This document shows positions 46,990 to 58,319 of a stretch of DNA of 64,000 nucleotides, in pieces. The position numbers and the translations under genes are program-made. Where the stretch lies: positions 2,378,001-2,442,000 of the forward strand of contig NZ_SHKL01000001.1 in the NCBI RefSeq assembly GCF_004217185.1, given 5' to 3'. The stretch is from Pseudonocardia sediminis. Its GTDB lineage: Bacteria > Actinomycetota > Actinomycetes > Mycobacteriales > Pseudonocardiaceae. Every line of letters begins with the position of its first letter. Positions within the stretch are counted from its first letter, which is position 1. A model generated the notes under the pieces. That model worked only from the letters and a program-made list of their open reading frames with translations, had not been told where the DNA came from and did not search any database.

Positions 46990-48657
46990 TCAGGCCGTTC
47001 CGGCGGCGCGGGCGACGAGCGCGTCGGCGTCGACGGACGACGGCAGCGTCCCGAACACCCGTCCGCCGCCGGGGGACAGGCGCCCGGCCAGGAACGCCTC
47101 GGCCACCGGCGCCGGCGCGTGCCGGACCAGCAGCGAGCCCTGCAGCGTCAGCGCCATCCGCTCGACGAGCAGCCGGGCCAGGCCCTCGTCGTAGGCGACG
47201 GAGTCGAACAGGTCCCGCAGGCCGGCGACGGCGGCGTCGAGACGCGGGTCGGCGCCGCTCGCGTCGTCGACCTCGGCCAGGAACGCCTCCACCGAGCCGG
47301 GGTCGCGGCGCATCGCGCGCAGCACGTCGAGACAGACGACGTTGCCGGCGCCCTCCCAGATCCCGTTCAGCGGCGTCTCCCGGAAGATCCGGGCAACGGG
47401 TGCGTCCTCGACGTAGCCGTTGCCGCCGTGCACCTCCATCGCCTCCGCGACGACCGGGACGGCGCGCTTGTTGAGCCAGTACTTCGTCGCGGCCACGCCG
47501 AGCCGGCCGAATGCGCGGGCCGCCTCGTCGGTGCGCTCCTCGTCGTAGGCGCGGGCGATCCGCATCAGCAGCGCCGTCGAGGCCTCGGCCTCCAGCGCCA
47601 GGTCGGCCAGCACCCCGCGCATCAACGGCTGCTTGGACAGCTCGGAGCCGAACGCGCTGCGGTGCGACGCGTGGTGCACCGCGGCGGACACGGCCTGGCG
47701 CATCAGCCCGACCGGTGCGGTCGCGATGTCGAGCCGGGAGCGGTGGATGTGGCCCATCATCGAGGCGACGCCGCGGCCCTCGTCGCCCAGCATCCACGCC
47801 AGGGCGCCGTCGAACTCCAGCTCCGAGGACGCGTTGGACCTGTTGCCCATCTTGTCCTTGAGCCGGACGACGTTCACCGCGTTGCGGGTGCCGTCGGGCA
47901 GCCAGCGCGGCATCAGGAAGCAGCTCAGGCCCGACCCGGTGCGGGCCAGGGTGACGAAGGCGTCGGCCTGCGGGACCGAGCAGAACCACTTGTGCCCGCG
48001 CAGCAGGTACTCGCTCCCCGGGCCGCCGGCGCCGACCGGCTCGGCGACCGTCGTCGTCTGCCGCAGGTCGGACCCGGCCTGCTTCTCCGTCGCCGCGATC
48101 GCGATCATCGCGCCGCGCTTGCCGGGCAACGGCATCGAGCGCGGGTCGTGCTCGGTGGAGAGCACCGGCGGCTCCCACACCCGCGCGATCCCGGGCACCA
48201 GCCGCAGCACCGCCGGGGCGGCGTTGCTCAGCGACATCGGGCACATGATCCCGGCCTCGGCCTGGTAGAACACGATCGACAGCGCGGCCCGCACGACCGT
48301 GCCGTAGGACCCGCGGTGCCTCCACGCGACGGTCCCGACCTCGTGCTCGGTGGCCAGCGACATCAGCTCGTGCCACGCCGGATGGAACTCGACCTCGTCG
48401 ACGCGCTGCCCGTAGCGGTCGTGGGTGCGCAGCGTGGGGGAGTGCACGTTGGCCAGCCGGGCCAGCTCCGCGACGTGCTCGGACCCGGCCACCGCCCCGG
48501 CTGCGCGGAGCCGGTCGGAGGCCCAACCGCCGCCCTCGCGGTCGAGGGCCTCGCGCAGGGCGGGGTCGGTGTCGAACAGGTTCCGGTCGCCCGCGGGCGG
48601 GACCTGGTTCGTCACCACGTGCGTGCGCAGGTCGGTCCTCGGTGCCGGATCCGCCAC
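46990..48657 (-). CDS. AidB-like acyl-CoA dehydrogenase
   Basis: A 555-residue flavoprotein close in length to E. coli AidB (541). Seen: VPPAGDRNLFDTDPALREAL at the N-terminus, MCPMSLSNAAPAVLR, TEKQAGSDLRQT (FAD/substrate loop), VHGGNGYVEDAPVARIFRE and the catalytic-type Glu in IWEGAGNV. AidB binds DNA and is linked to alkylation response, but many homologues are isovaleryl-CoA dehydrogenase-like enzymes. GTG 48657 follows GAGGAGGAG. It is divergent from an acetyltransferase gene. Confidence 0.85.
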   Translation of the reverse strand: MADPAPRTDLRTHVVTNQVPPAGDRNLFDTDPALREALDREGGGWASDRLRAAGAVAGSEHVAELARLANVHSPTLRTHDRYGQRVDEVEFHPAWHELMSLATEHEVGTVAWRHRGSYGTVVRAALSIVFYQAEAGIMCPMSLSNAAPAVLRLVPGIARVWEPPVLSTEHDPRSMPLPGKRGAMIAIAATEKQAGSDLRQTTTVAEPVGAGGPGSEYLLRGHKWFCSVPQADAFVTLARTGSGLSCFLMPRWLPDGTRNAVNVVRLKDKMGNRSNASSELEFDGALAWMLGDEGRGVASMMGHIHRSRLDIATAPVGLMRQAVSAAVHHASHRSAFGSELSKQPLMRGVLADLALEAEASTALLMRIARAYDEERTDEAARAFGRLGVAATKYWLNKRAVPVVAEAMEVHGGNGYVEDAPVARIFRETPLNGIWEGAGNVVCLDVLRAMRRDPGSVEAFLAEVDDASGADPRLDAAVAGLRDLFDSVAYDEGLARLLVERMALTLQGSLLVRHAPAPVAEAFLAGRLSPGGGRVFGTLPSSVDADALVARAAGTA

Positions 48658-48799
48658 GTCGTCTCCTCCTCGAGCCGGTGATCTCCAGTCAACGGTGCCC
48701 CACCCGCGCGGGGCAAGGGCCCGTCGCCGTCCCGGAGAGCCCGGTGCCGCGGCGGGTCCTCCCGGAACCGGGGTGCGCCCGCCCGTCGTCGGCGCCACG

Positions 48800-49369
48800 A
48801 TGATCGCCATGTCCGCGGTTCCCGTCCTGCGTCCGGCCCGCCCGGCCGACCTCCCCGCGATCGGGGCGCTGATGGCGGCCTCGGTCCGCGCGCACTTCCC
48901 GTCGCACTACGACGCGCGCCAGACCGCCAGCGCCGCCGTCCACATCGCCCGCCCCGACCCCGTCCTGGTCGACGACGGCACCTACTACGTGCACGACGCC
49001 GGCGGCCGGATCGTCGCCTGCGGTGGATGGAGCGTGCGCGCCAAGCTGTTCGCCGGGCCGAGCGACGACCCCGACGACGACCCCCTGCGCCGGATCGACC
49101 CGGCGACCGAGTCCGCCCGGATCCGCGCGATGTTCGTCGACGACGGGTGGACCCGCCGCGGTCTCGGCCGCGACATCGTCGAGACGAGCGCCCGGGCCGC
49201 CGCCGCGGCCGGGTTCACCACGGTGGTGCTGGTCGCGACGCTGCCGGGGGTGGCGCTCTACGAGTCCTGCGGGTTCGTCGCCCGGCGGCCCGTTCCGATC
49301 GTGCATCCCGACGGCGTGCAGCTCGACGGGCTGATGATGGACCGTCCCGCCGCCGTCCGGCCGGGCTGA
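48800..49369 (+). CDS. GNAT family N-acetyltransferase
   Basis: A 189-residue acetyltransferase. RPARPADLPAIGALMAASV is the N-terminal GNAT strand and helix, ARIRAMFVDDGWTRRGLGRDIVE contains the acetyl-CoA pyrophosphate loop (R-R-G-L-G-R), and VALYESCGFV is the C-terminal motif. The acceptor is unknown. ATG 48800 and ATG 48809 are both possible starts; neither has a clear ribosome site. It lies 36 bases before the SCO6745-family gene, which has its own -10. Confidence 0.82.
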   Translation: MIAMSAVPVLRPARPADLPAIGALMAASVRAHFPSHYDARQTASAAVHIARPDPVLVDDGTYYVHDAGGRIVACGGWSVRAKLFAGPSDDPDDDPLRRIDPATESARIRAMFVDDGWTRRGLGRDIVETSARAAAAAGFTTVVLVATLPGVALYESCGFVARRPVPIVHPDGVQLDGLMMDRPAAVRPG

Positions 49370-49391
49370 TCCACCGCGGCGGCGGCGCCGG

Positions 49392-49405
49392 TAGCGTCGG
49401 CCGGC
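49392..49405 (+). promoter_or_regulatory. Candidate leaderless promoter of the SCO6745-family gene
   Basis: TAGCGT (49392-49397) is eight bases before GTG 49406. Confidence 0.5.
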
Positions 49406-50296
49406 GTGATCACCGCCGAGGAGTCGGGTGCCGTCGCGGGCATCCTCGAACCGCTGCACTCGATGATCTACTTCGTACCCGAGGCCGACGAGCGCTACGT
49501 CGCCGCCGGGCTGGAGTCCGGCCGGATGGGGTACTTCGCGCCCCGGGCGGCTCCGCTGGGCCCGGTCGGTGCCGGGCTCGTGGCGGCGTTGTTCTACAAC
49601 TTCGCCCCGGACGTCGTCGCGCAGTTCCTGCCCGCCGCCTGGTCGCGGGCCTCGCCGGCTGATCTGGTCGCGGCCCGCTACGACGCCGCCGACGCGGCGT
49701 TGCACCGGGTGTTCGGGGCCGAGGCGCTCGCGGCGCCGGAGATCGCCGAGGCGGCCGGTCTCGCCCGCACCGCGGCGCTCGCGTGCCCGGTGGAGGGCCG
49801 GCCGATGGCGGCGGCACTGCTGGACCTGGACTGGCCGGCCGCGCCGCACATGGCGCTCTGGCACGGCGTGTCGATCGTGCGCGAGCACCGCGGGGACGGG
49901 CACTTCACGGCGTGCGGGTCCCGGGGGCTGAGCGGGATCGAGGCGCTGGTGACGTTCACCGCGACCGGGACCGGCTACGTGATGCCGTTCGCGCGGGAGA
50001 GCCGCGGCTGGACGGGGCAGCAGTGGGACGACGCCGAGGCCGCGTTGCGTGACCGCGGCCTGCTCGACTCCTCCGGTGCGCTGACCGGGCAGGGGTGGGA
50101 GCTGCGGGCCCGGGTGGAGTCCGACACCGACGCCCTGGGGCACCGGCCGTGGGCCGCACTCGGCAGCGACGGCACCGCGCGGCTCGGCGAGGTCGGCGGC
50201 CGGATGGTGGCGGCGATGCTGGCCGGCGGGGTGTTCCCGGAGGGACGCTTCGGCCCGGACTCACCCCGCAACCCCGCCCGGGCCCGGCGGGGCTGA
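49406..50296 (+). CDS. SCO6745 family protein (SalK-like)
   Basis: A 296-residue cytoplasmic protein of a conserved actinobacterial family without assigned reaction. It opens with ILEPLHSMIYFVPEADERY and has the characteristic GYFAPRAAPLGPVGAGLVAALFYNF segment (partly quoted), then PHMALWHGVSIVREHRGDGH and a C-terminal winged-helix-like part (RGWTGQQWDDAEAALRDRGLL). The last part may bind nucleic acid or act as a dimer module. GTG 49406 fits its -10. No partner is apparent. Confidence 0.78.
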   Translation: MITAEESGAVAGILEPLHSMIYFVPEADERYVAAGLESGRMGYFAPRAAPLGPVGAGLVAALFYNFAPDVVAQFLPAAWSRASPADLVAARYDAADAALHRVFGAEALAAPEIAEAAGLARTAALACPVEGRPMAAALLDLDWPAAPHMALWHGVSIVREHRGDGHFTACGSRGLSGIEALVTFTATGTGYVMPFARESRGWTGQQWDDAEAALRDRGLLDSSGALTGQGWELRARVESDTDALGHRPWAALGSDGTARLGEVGGRMVAAMLAGGVFPEGRFGPDSPRNPARARRG

Positions 50297-50422
50297 CGGG
50301 CAGGGCTGACCGGGCTGGGCTGACCGGGTGGAGCCGACCGGGTGGGGCACGACCGGGCGCCTCCGCCCGGTCGCGGCAGCGGTCACCGGGCCGCGGCACC
50401 GACCACCCGGCCTCGGCTCCGG

Positions 50423-53400
50423 TCACCCGGCCAGATGCCCCCACCGGTGCGACAGCTCGTCCCACGGCCCCTCCGCGGCGATCCGGCCGTCCTCCAGCAC
50501 GACGACCCGGTCGGCCCGGGCCAGGGCCGCCCGCGTGGTGCTGGCGCCGACGACCGTCGTGCCGCGGCGGCGCAGCGCCGCCCACAGCTCGATCTCGGTG
50601 CGCACGTCCAGGGCCGACGACACGTCGTCGGCGACGATCAGCTCGGCCTCGGTGGCCAGCGCCCGCGCCATCGCCAGGCGCTGCACCTGCCCGCCGGACA
50701 GGCGGATTCCGCGGTGCCCGACCATGGCGCCGGTGCCCCCGGCGGCGTCGACGTCACGGCCGAGCCGCGCGGCGTCGACCGACTCGGCGACCGGGCGCCG
50801 GTGCCCGAGGGTGATGTTGTCGTCGAACGTGCCCGACAGCACCCGCGGCAGCTGGGCCACGTAGGCGACCTGCCCCGGGCGGAGGAACTCCTGCGGGTCG
50901 GCGACCTCGCGGCCGTTCCACCGGATCACGCCCTCGTGCCCGACCAGCCCGGCGAGCCCCGCCAGCAGGCTGGACTTGCCCGATCCGACCTGCCCGGTGA
51001 GCAGCACCAGCGACCCGGCGTCCACGTCGAGGTCGACGCCCTCGACGCCGACCGTGCCGTCGTCGTGCACCGCGGTGACCTTCTCCAGCGACAGCCGCTG
51101 CAACGGCTCGCGGTCCACCGACGCCGGGGACGGCGCCGTCCCGGTGACGAGGTCGACCCCCGGCGGGAGGCGGGTGAGGTCCGCGGGACCCGCGAACGGG
51201 GCCACCGCGCCCAGCCAGCGACGGGCGATCGGAGCCTCGGTGACCACCGCCGCGCACACCTGCCCCAGGAACCCGGACCCGCTCAGCGCCGTCGTCACCA
51301 GCAGCGCCGTCGCCAGGCTCCAGGTCCCGGACAGGTGCAGCGACCAGGTGAGGACGACCGCGCCCTGCACCAGGAGTCCGGGCACCCCGTCGAGCAGGGT
51401 CCGGATCCGCTGCTCGCGGATGGTGGCCCGCACCCGCTGACCGTCGACCGCGTCCAGGTGCCCGCGGACGGCTCCGGTGGCGGCGGCGAGCTTGACCGTG
51501 CGGACGCCCTCCAGCGCCGACCCGAGCGCGGTCCCGAACCGGGCCCGCGCGTCGGCGGCGATCCGGCCCGCCCGACCGGCGAACGGCGCCCCGATCGCGG
51601 CGACCCCCGAGCAGAGCAGCAGGAACCCGCCGATCACCGCGGCGGCCCGCGGGTCCCCGGAGACCAGGCCGGTCACCAGCACGACCACGGCGGAGTTGAT
51701 CACGTCCACCCAGCGGTCGACGTAGAGCACCATCCGGTCGGAGTCCAGGGCGCGGGCCACCACCTCACCGGGCGGTGTCCGGACCGGCCGGTGCTGCATG
51801 GTCTGCCCGCGCAGCACCGCGAGGCGCATCCGCAGCGTCGCCGCCGCCCACCACCGCGGGTAGGTACGGAACGCGATCGCGATCCACACCGGGAACAGCA
51901 GCAGCACGCCGGTCAGCGCCAGCGCGGGAACCCACGGGAGGGCCCCGTCCGTGGCGGCGCCCTCCTGCAGCCCCTCGACGACCAGGCCCCACAACCAGCC
52001 GGTGATCGCACCGGTCGCGCCACCGACGGTGGCCAGCATGAACGCCAGCCCGCCGAGCAGGCCCCAGCGCGGGTGCGCGACGAGGAGCCGCGCCACCGTG
52101 CGCCACAGCGGGGGAGGGGTGACCGACGGTGGCACCGCGGGCGGGCGCCGTACGGCACGTCGCATCGTTCCCGGACCGTCACCCGTCTCGTCCCGATCAC
52201 TCCCGTCCGGTCGGTCCCCGTCCGTCCCGCGGCCGCCCGTCGCCGCGCGGTCGGCCCGGTCGGCCCGGTCGGCCCGGTCGGCCCGGTCGGCCCGGTCGGC
52301 GCCATCGTCTCCGGACCGGCCGCCGGTCTCGTCGCCGGCGTCGGCCAGCAGGTCGGCGAACCGGCCGGGGGTGACGGCCAGGCGGGCCCGCTCGCCCTGC
52401 TGGACCACATGTCCGTCCTCGAGCACCGCGACCGAGTCGGCGCGGCGCACGGTCGACAGCCGGTGCGCCACGACGATCCCGGTCCGGCCCTCCAGCAGCG
52501 CCTGTGCGGCCCGGGTGACCCGCTCCTCGGTGCGCGGGTCCATCCGCGCGGTGGCCTCGTCCAGGACGACGACGGCGACGTCACGGACCAGCAGTCGTGC
52601 GAACGCGACGAGCTGCTCCTCCCCGCCGGACAGCGTCAGCCCGCCGCTGCCGAGCCGCGTGTCGAGGCCGTGCGGCAGGGTGGCCACCCAGTCGGTGAGC
52701 CCGAGCGAGGCCATCGCGGACGCGACGCGTTCGCGCCCGACGTCGGCGAACAGCGTCACGTTCTCGGCCAGCGTCGCGGCCAGGATCTCGGTGCGCTGGG
52801 TGACGACGCCGACGGCGCCGCGCAGCTCGTCCAGCGCGACCGTGGTGACGTCGCGGCCCCCGAGCAGCACCTGCCCGGGTGGCGGCGCGATGGCTCGGGA
52901 CAGCACCCGGGTGACCGTGGACTTGCCCGACCCGGTGCGCCCGACCAGCGCGCACGTGGTGCCCGCGGGGACGGTCAGGTCGATGCCGCGCAACCGGAAC
53001 CCGCCCTCGTACCCGGCGGTCAGACCGCGCAGCTCCAGACCGGCGTCACCGGAGGGGAACGGGGCGCCGCCGTCGGGCTCACGGGCCGCCGAGAGCAGCG
53101 ACGACACCCGGGTCAGCGCGCCCAGCCCGGCCTGGATCTCCGGCATCCGGTCGACGATCTGGTCGATCTGCCCGACGAACGCCGAGACCAGCAGCCACAG
53201 CGACACCAGGGCCGCGATCCCGCCCGGGTCGCCGGCCACCAGGACCACCCCGCCCAGGACCACGGCCCCGAGCAGCGCGTGCATGACGAACCCGGTGCGC
53301 AGCCCGACCACCGTGGAGGCACGGCAGGTGGCCCGCACCCGGTCCAGCACCACGGCGGCCCGGACGACGTAGCCGCGGACGACGTGTGGCTGACCGAGCG

Positions 53401-54001
53401 CGGTGCGCACGTCGTCCTGTCCCGCGACGGCCTCCTCCAGCTGCGCGGAGTGGTCGGACCAGGCGACCTCCTCGGCGACCTTGCAGCGCGCGATGAGCGG
53501 GGTCAGGGGCCGCGCCACGGCCACCACCAGGGCCGCGGCCAGCGGGAACGCGATCCACGCCGGCCACCAGACCAGACCCGCGACGATCCAGGCCAGCACC
53601 GACCGCAGCACGGCGCGCCCGGTCTCCCACCCGACCCGGCGCAGCAGCGTGCCCAGCTGACGGGAGTCGTCGTCGACCCGGTCGAGCAGCTCGCCGACAG
53701 CCTGGTCCTCCAGCGCGGTCAGCGGCTGGGCCAGCGCGGCGTCGAGCAGGTCGGCCCGCAGCCGTCCCTCCGCGCGTCCGACGACGGTGGAGAACACCAC
53801 CCGCCCGACCGTGTCCAGCAACGCCGCCCCGAGCAGCAGCGCGCCGAGCGTCGCGATCAGCGCCGCGGTGGGGCCGGCGGCGATCCGGCCGGTCACCGTC
53901 GCCGCGGCCGTCTCCGCCGCGGCCGCCACGACGGCGACGACCGTCGCGAACGTCGCGGCCGGCCCACTCAGCCGTCGCCACGTCAGCGGCTGCGCACGCA
54001 C
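50423..54001 (-). CDS. Fused asymmetric ABC exporter (TMD-NBD-TMD-NBD)
   Basis: A 1192-residue protein joining two half-exporters. NBD1 (about 330-550): Walker [10 protein letters not shown], signature LSGGEEQL, Walker B VVVLDEAT, switch His in [12 protein letters not shown]2 (about 940-1190): [18 protein letters not shown], but Walker B is LIVADDVSS (Asp for the catalytic Glu) and the switch His is replaced ([11 protein letters not shown]). So one ATP site should be degenerate, as in heterodimeric exporters. A linker near 560-620 has six ADR repeats. GTG 54001 has GGAGG; a -10 TAGCGT at 54065-54060 excludes the upstream GTG 54076. Confidence 0.87.
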   Translation of the reverse strand: MRAQPLTWRRLSGPAATFATVVAVVAAAAETAAATVTGRIAAGPTAALIATLGALLLGAALLDTVGRVVFSTVVGRAEGRLRADLLDAALAQPLTALEDQAVGELLDRVDDDSRQLGTLLRRVGWETGRAVLRSVLAWIVAGLVWWPAWIAFPLAAALVVAVARPLTPLIARCKVAEEVAWSDHSAQLEEAVAGQDDVRTALGQPHVVRGYVVRAAVVLDRVRATCRASTVVGLRTGFVMHALLGAVVLGGVVLVAGDPGGIAALVSLWLLVSAFVGQIDQIVDRMPEIQAGLGALTRVSSLLSAAREPDGGAPFPSGDAGLELRGLTAGYEGGFRLRGIDLTVPAGTTCALVGRTGSGKSTVTRVLSRAIAPPPGQVLLGGRDVTTVALDELRGAVGVVTQRTEILAATLAENVTLFADVGRERVASAMASLGLTDWVATLPHGLDTRLGSGGLTLSGGEEQLVAFARLLVRDVAVVVLDEATARMDPRTEERVTRAAQALLEGRTGIVVAHRLSTVRRADSVAVLEDGHVVQQGERARLAVTPGRFADLLADAGDETGGRSGDDGADRADRADRADRADRADRAATGGRGTDGDRPDGSDRDETGDGPGTMRRAVRRPPAVPPSVTPPPLWRTVARLLVAHPRWGLLGGLAFMLATVGGATGAITGWLWGLVVEGLQEGAATDGALPWVPALALTGVLLLFPVWIAIAFRTYPRWWAAATLRMRLAVLRGQTMQHRPVRTPPGEVVARALDSDRMVLYVDRWVDVINSAVVVLVTGLVSGDPRAAAVIGGFLLLCSGVAAIGAPFAGRAGRIAADARARFGTALGSALEGVRTVKLAAATGAVRGHLDAVDGQRVRATIREQRIRTLLDGVPGLLVQGAVVLTWSLHLSGTWSLATALLVTTALSGSGFLGQVCAAVVTEAPIARRWLGAVAPFAGPADLTRLPPGVDLVTGTAPSPASVDREPLQRLSLEKVTAVHDDGTVGVEGVDLDVDAGSLVLLTGQVGSGKSSLLAGLAGLVGHEGVIRWNGREVADPQEFLRPGQVAYVAQLPRVLSGTFDDNITLGHRRPVAESVDAARLGRDVDAAGGTGAMVGHRGIRLSGGQVQRLAMARALATEAELIVADDVSSALDVRTEIELWAALRRRGTTVVGASTTRAALARADRVVVLEDGRIAAEGPWDELSHRWGHLAG
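52248..52301. repeat. Nine-base tandem repeat in the fused ABC exporter linker
   Basis: Five perfect copies of CGGTCGGCC plus a partial sixth. On the minus strand it encodes an ADR repeat between the two half-transporters. It is prone to length variation. Confidence 0.9.
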
Positions 54002-54059
54002 GGGATCCTCCGGGGTCGACGGACCCGATCGCCCGGTCCGCCCGGAAGGTCCTGCTCCG

Positions 54060-54065
54060 ACGCTA
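54060..54065 (-). promoter_or_regulatory. Candidate -10 element of the fused ABC exporter
   Basis: TAGCGT on the minus strand; transcription would begin near 54052, leaving about 50 bases of leader before GTG 54001 with its GGAGG. Confidence 0.4.
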
Positions 54066-54246
54066 GCCCGGGGCACCGACAGAAAGCCGCCGATTTACGC
54101 GGCTCCAGCGCACGCGACCCCGCTCTCGGACGGTTTTGGGAAGGGATGACACCTGATGTGGTCGAAGACGTCCCGTGGCGCGGCGGAAGGACGGGTCCGC
54201 TCCGCATGCTGGCCCGGCACGGTGGGTGAGGGCGAGAGGGGATCCG

Positions 54247-54819
54247 ATGGGGCACAAGTCGATCAGGAAGTGGACGGTGTGCGCGGTGGTCGCCGCGGCG
54301 GGGCTGACGCTCACCGCGTCACCGGCGCTGGCCGAGGACGCGCCGGTGCCGCCGCCGGCCACGTTCACCAGCACGCTGACCGCGTCGGCGACGCCGCAGA
54401 CCGTCGTCGACGACGCCGGGAAGCCGTCGCCGGGGCAGACCGGGGCGAAGGGCACGTTCACCCTGAAGCTGAACAGCCAGATGAACATCGTCTGTTACGA
54501 GATCATGGTGATGGGGGTGACGCCGCCGTTCGCCAGCCCGGCGCGGACCGCGACGCACCTACAGGAGGGCCAGCCCAACGAGAGCGGCAACCCGCGGATG
54601 GTGTTCCCGGACCCGCAGGGCCCGCCCGGCGGACCGATGACCAGCAAGGGCTGCCTGCAGGGCCCGTTCACCACCGGCGTGATCGTGAACGGCGTCGACA
54701 CCGGCACCGGTTTCGACGTCAAGAAGCTCGAGGCGAACCCGGCGGCATGGTTCGTCGACACCCACACCCAGCAGTTCCGCAACGGTGCGCTGCGCGGGCA
54801 GCTGTCCAAGACCGGCTGA
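54247..54819 (+). CDS. Secreted CHRD domain protein
   Basis: A 190-residue exported protein. The signal peptide (SIRKWTVCAVVAAAGLTLTASPALA) ends near residue 29. The CHRD-like domain follows: FTSTLTASATPQTV, GAKGTFTLKLNSQMNIVCYEI (partly), ARTATHLQEGQPNESG, and the C-terminal AAWFVDTHTQQFRNGALRGQL, where the His/Asn positions of CHRD are recognisable. Two cysteines may form a disulfide. Function in bacteria is unknown. ATG 54247 follows GAGAGGGG. Confidence 0.8.
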   Translation: MGHKSIRKWTVCAVVAAAGLTLTASPALAEDAPVPPPATFTSTLTASATPQTVVDDAGKPSPGQTGAKGTFTLKLNSQMNIVCYEIMVMGVTPPFASPARTATHLQEGQPNESGNPRMVFPDPQGPPGGPMTSKGCLQGPFTTGVIVNGVDTGTGFDVKKLEANPAAWFVDTHTQQFRNGALRGQLSKTG

Positions 54820-54897
54820 CCGCGCCGGTAAGGGAGTGGTCGGGGGACAGCCAGGTCCCGCCCGGCACGTCGAGGGCCCGGAGGCCCACACATCCGA

Positions 54898-56292
54898 TCA
54901 TCGAGCGGACACGCCGAAGAGGTCGTCGAGGTCGGCGACGCGCACTCTCGGAGGGCCGTCCGTCCCGGCTGCCGGGGCGGACGGCTCCGTGCGTCGGGGC
55001 GCGGGGATGCCGACAGTCGTGGGCTGACGACGTGGTGTGCGGGTCGGGTCGATCCAGGCCGGTGGCAGGAACTCCGGTGGTCCGTCGCGGATCCGGACGT
55101 CCCATCCGGGATGGTGGATCAGCCGATGATGCTGTCGACACAGCATCACCAGGTTGTCGATCTTGGTTTTGCCGTGTTCTTCCCACGGGATGACGTGGTG
55201 GACCTCGCACCATGACGGTGGCCGGTCACATCCGGGATGGGCGCATCCGCGGTCGCGGGCGATCACCGCCCGGCGGAGACCGTCGGGGATCGTCCGGGTC
55301 GCCCGGCCCACGTCGAGGGGCTGACCCTTCCCGTCGAACACGATGGGGATGACCGCGGAGTCACACGCCATCATCCGCAGCGTCTCCGGTGAGGTGCGCC
55401 CACCGAAGTCCAGCATCCCGGTCTTCGCGCGCTTCTCCAGGTCCTCCAGCGAGATGATCACCGAGATCTGCGGGCGACGCCCTCCGGTCTCCGGCACCAG
55501 CCCCGTCGGACCGTGCGACAACGCGAAGGCGCACACCTCGGCCAAGGCCTCGGCCTGGCGCTGCGCCGGCTCGCGAGTCTCGTCCGAGGAGGTGGGCTTG
55601 GACTTCGCATCGATCACCGTGGCGATCGTGTCGAACATGGCCGCGTCATCGAAGCGCCCAGTGATCTTCCCTCCCGGCCGGTTCCGATGCCGCACGATCC
55701 GCAGCTCGTTGACCTCGGGTTCGGGGCGGTCGTCGTCGGGCTCGGGACCGTCCTGGTCGAGCTTGTCGACCAGCGCCGTGCCCCACACCTGCAGCTCGTT
55801 CGGGGTGTACTCGGAGGTCTTTGCGCCGATCTGTGCTTCCGCGGCCGCCCACACCTCAGGGGACAACCGTTCGGCCGCGCGGGTCCCGAGGACCTTCGCC
55901 ACGACCTCGACGTGACGCAGGCTCGTGCGTCCGGCGTCGAACACCTCAGTCGTGGCGGGCAGGCGCGGCGGCAGGACGGTGCCGTCGAGGGCGGTCCTGC
56001 CGACCACGTTCTCCGCGGCCATCGCGTGCCGGCGGGCCTCGAAGCGTTCTCAGCCGAGGAGGTCGGCGAGGGCGGCGGAGCTGGTCTTGTAGCCGCGGGA
56101 GGTGAACACGTCGCGCCGCTCGGCACTCGCGAGGACGTCGACGGAGAGGTGGTCGAGGCGTCGGCGGGCGGCCTCGCAGGCGATCAGGACGGTGATCTGT
56201 TCGGTGTCGCTCGCTCCGGCGGTGGCGGCGCGGAGTTCTTCGACGGCCTCGATGAGGCGGTCGTGCGCTGCGGCGACCCGGCCGGTGGACAT
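54898..56292 (-). pseudogene. DUF222-HNH endonuclease gene interrupted by in-frame TGA
   Basis: ATG 56292 opens a DUF222 protein (MSTGRVAAAHDRLIEAVEEL...ALADLLG) that stops at TGA 56052-56050. The same frame then continues without shift (ERFEARRHAMAAENVVGRTALDGTVLPP) to the end at 54898, including an intact HNH (WCEVHHVIPW, LCRQHHRLIHH). So one nonsense codon at position 81 divides the gene; ATG 56022 could restart a 374-residue product. Readthrough or a sequencing error are the alternatives. A LexA box and a -10 precede the ATG, as for the other DUF222 gene. Confidence 0.75.
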
Positions 56293-56298
56293 GCCTCC

Positions 56299-56321
56299 AT
56301 CATACTCGAACGTGTGTTCGC
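56299..56321 (-). promoter_or_regulatory. SOS box and -10 of DUF222-HNH gene 2
   Basis: TCGAACGTGTGTTCGC (56306-56321, plus strand) fits the LexA site TCGAAC-N4-GTTCGA with one mismatch. TATGAT on the minus strand (56304-56299) is six bases before ATG 56292, so the mRNA is probably leaderless and LexA-repressed. Confidence 0.75.
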
Positions 56322-56508
56322 ATCAAGGCCTGTCGTCGCAGCTCAGAGGCCACTCGGCGCAGAACCATGAAGCGCTGAGACCGCGCTGGGTGGTGGCTTC
56401 CCGCGGATCATCTGCTCGGAAGAGTCAGGGCCACCCGCACCTCGTCGACTACCGGGTTGCGGCGCTCCGGCGGCCCGTTCTGCCCGATCCGATACAGGCC
56501 CCGGAACA

Positions 56509-56546
56509 CGAGAACGCCCCCGGGCAGAAGCTCGGGGGCGTTCTCG
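56509..56546 (-). terminator. Terminator hairpin after sigA
   Basis: CGAGAACGCCCCCG (56509-56522) and CGGGGGCGTTCTCG (56533-56546) form a perfect 14-base-pair stem with a 10-base loop, 20 bases beyond the sigA stop. A T-run is lacking, as is common in this GC range. The remaining 190 bases up to the DUF222 promoter show nothing recognisable. Confidence 0.7.
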
Positions 56547-56565
56547 GTGCTACCGATACGAACGA

Positions 56566-57996
<1,431 letters not shown>

Positions 57997-58185
57997 CTGG
58001 GCCCTCTCGCTACGTGCGCTGACGTGGTTCGATCCGATCGCAGGAGACCCGATCACCGTGTCCTCACCGCGGACGGCGGGGCACGTGCTGGTCGCGTGTG
58101 CGTCGGAATGTCGTTGTGTCATCGCCGCCTCGGTCGCCGGCGTTAGTGGAGGTCGCCGCGCGTCCCGGAGGTGGGGTGCCGTTCC

Positions 58186-58191
58186 ATTGTA
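58186..58191 (-). promoter_or_regulatory. -10 element of sigA
   Basis: TACAAT on the minus strand is a near-consensus -10 with no good -35. Transcription would start near 58179, giving a leader of about 57 bases to ATG 58122 or 183 bases to GTG 57996. Confidence 0.5.
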
Positions 58192-58319
58192 ACTGTGCTG
58201 ATGGACAGGGGGCGCACCTCACGCCACCCGCGCGTCACGAGACCGTCACCGGACGTCTCCGGGGGTCATCGCGAGGCACCCGGCGAGCGGTTGCGCGGCC
58301 GGTGCCGGGCCGTGATCGG

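Noticed and set aside
52248..52301. Iteron-type origin
   Set aside because: The nine-base repeat is in frame inside an ABC exporter linker and encodes ADR repeats; no replication gene is near.
56050..56052. TGA in the DUF222 gene as a selenocysteine codon
   Set aside because: No selenocysteine machinery is visible, DUF222 is not a redox family, and no SECIS-like stem is evident after the codon.
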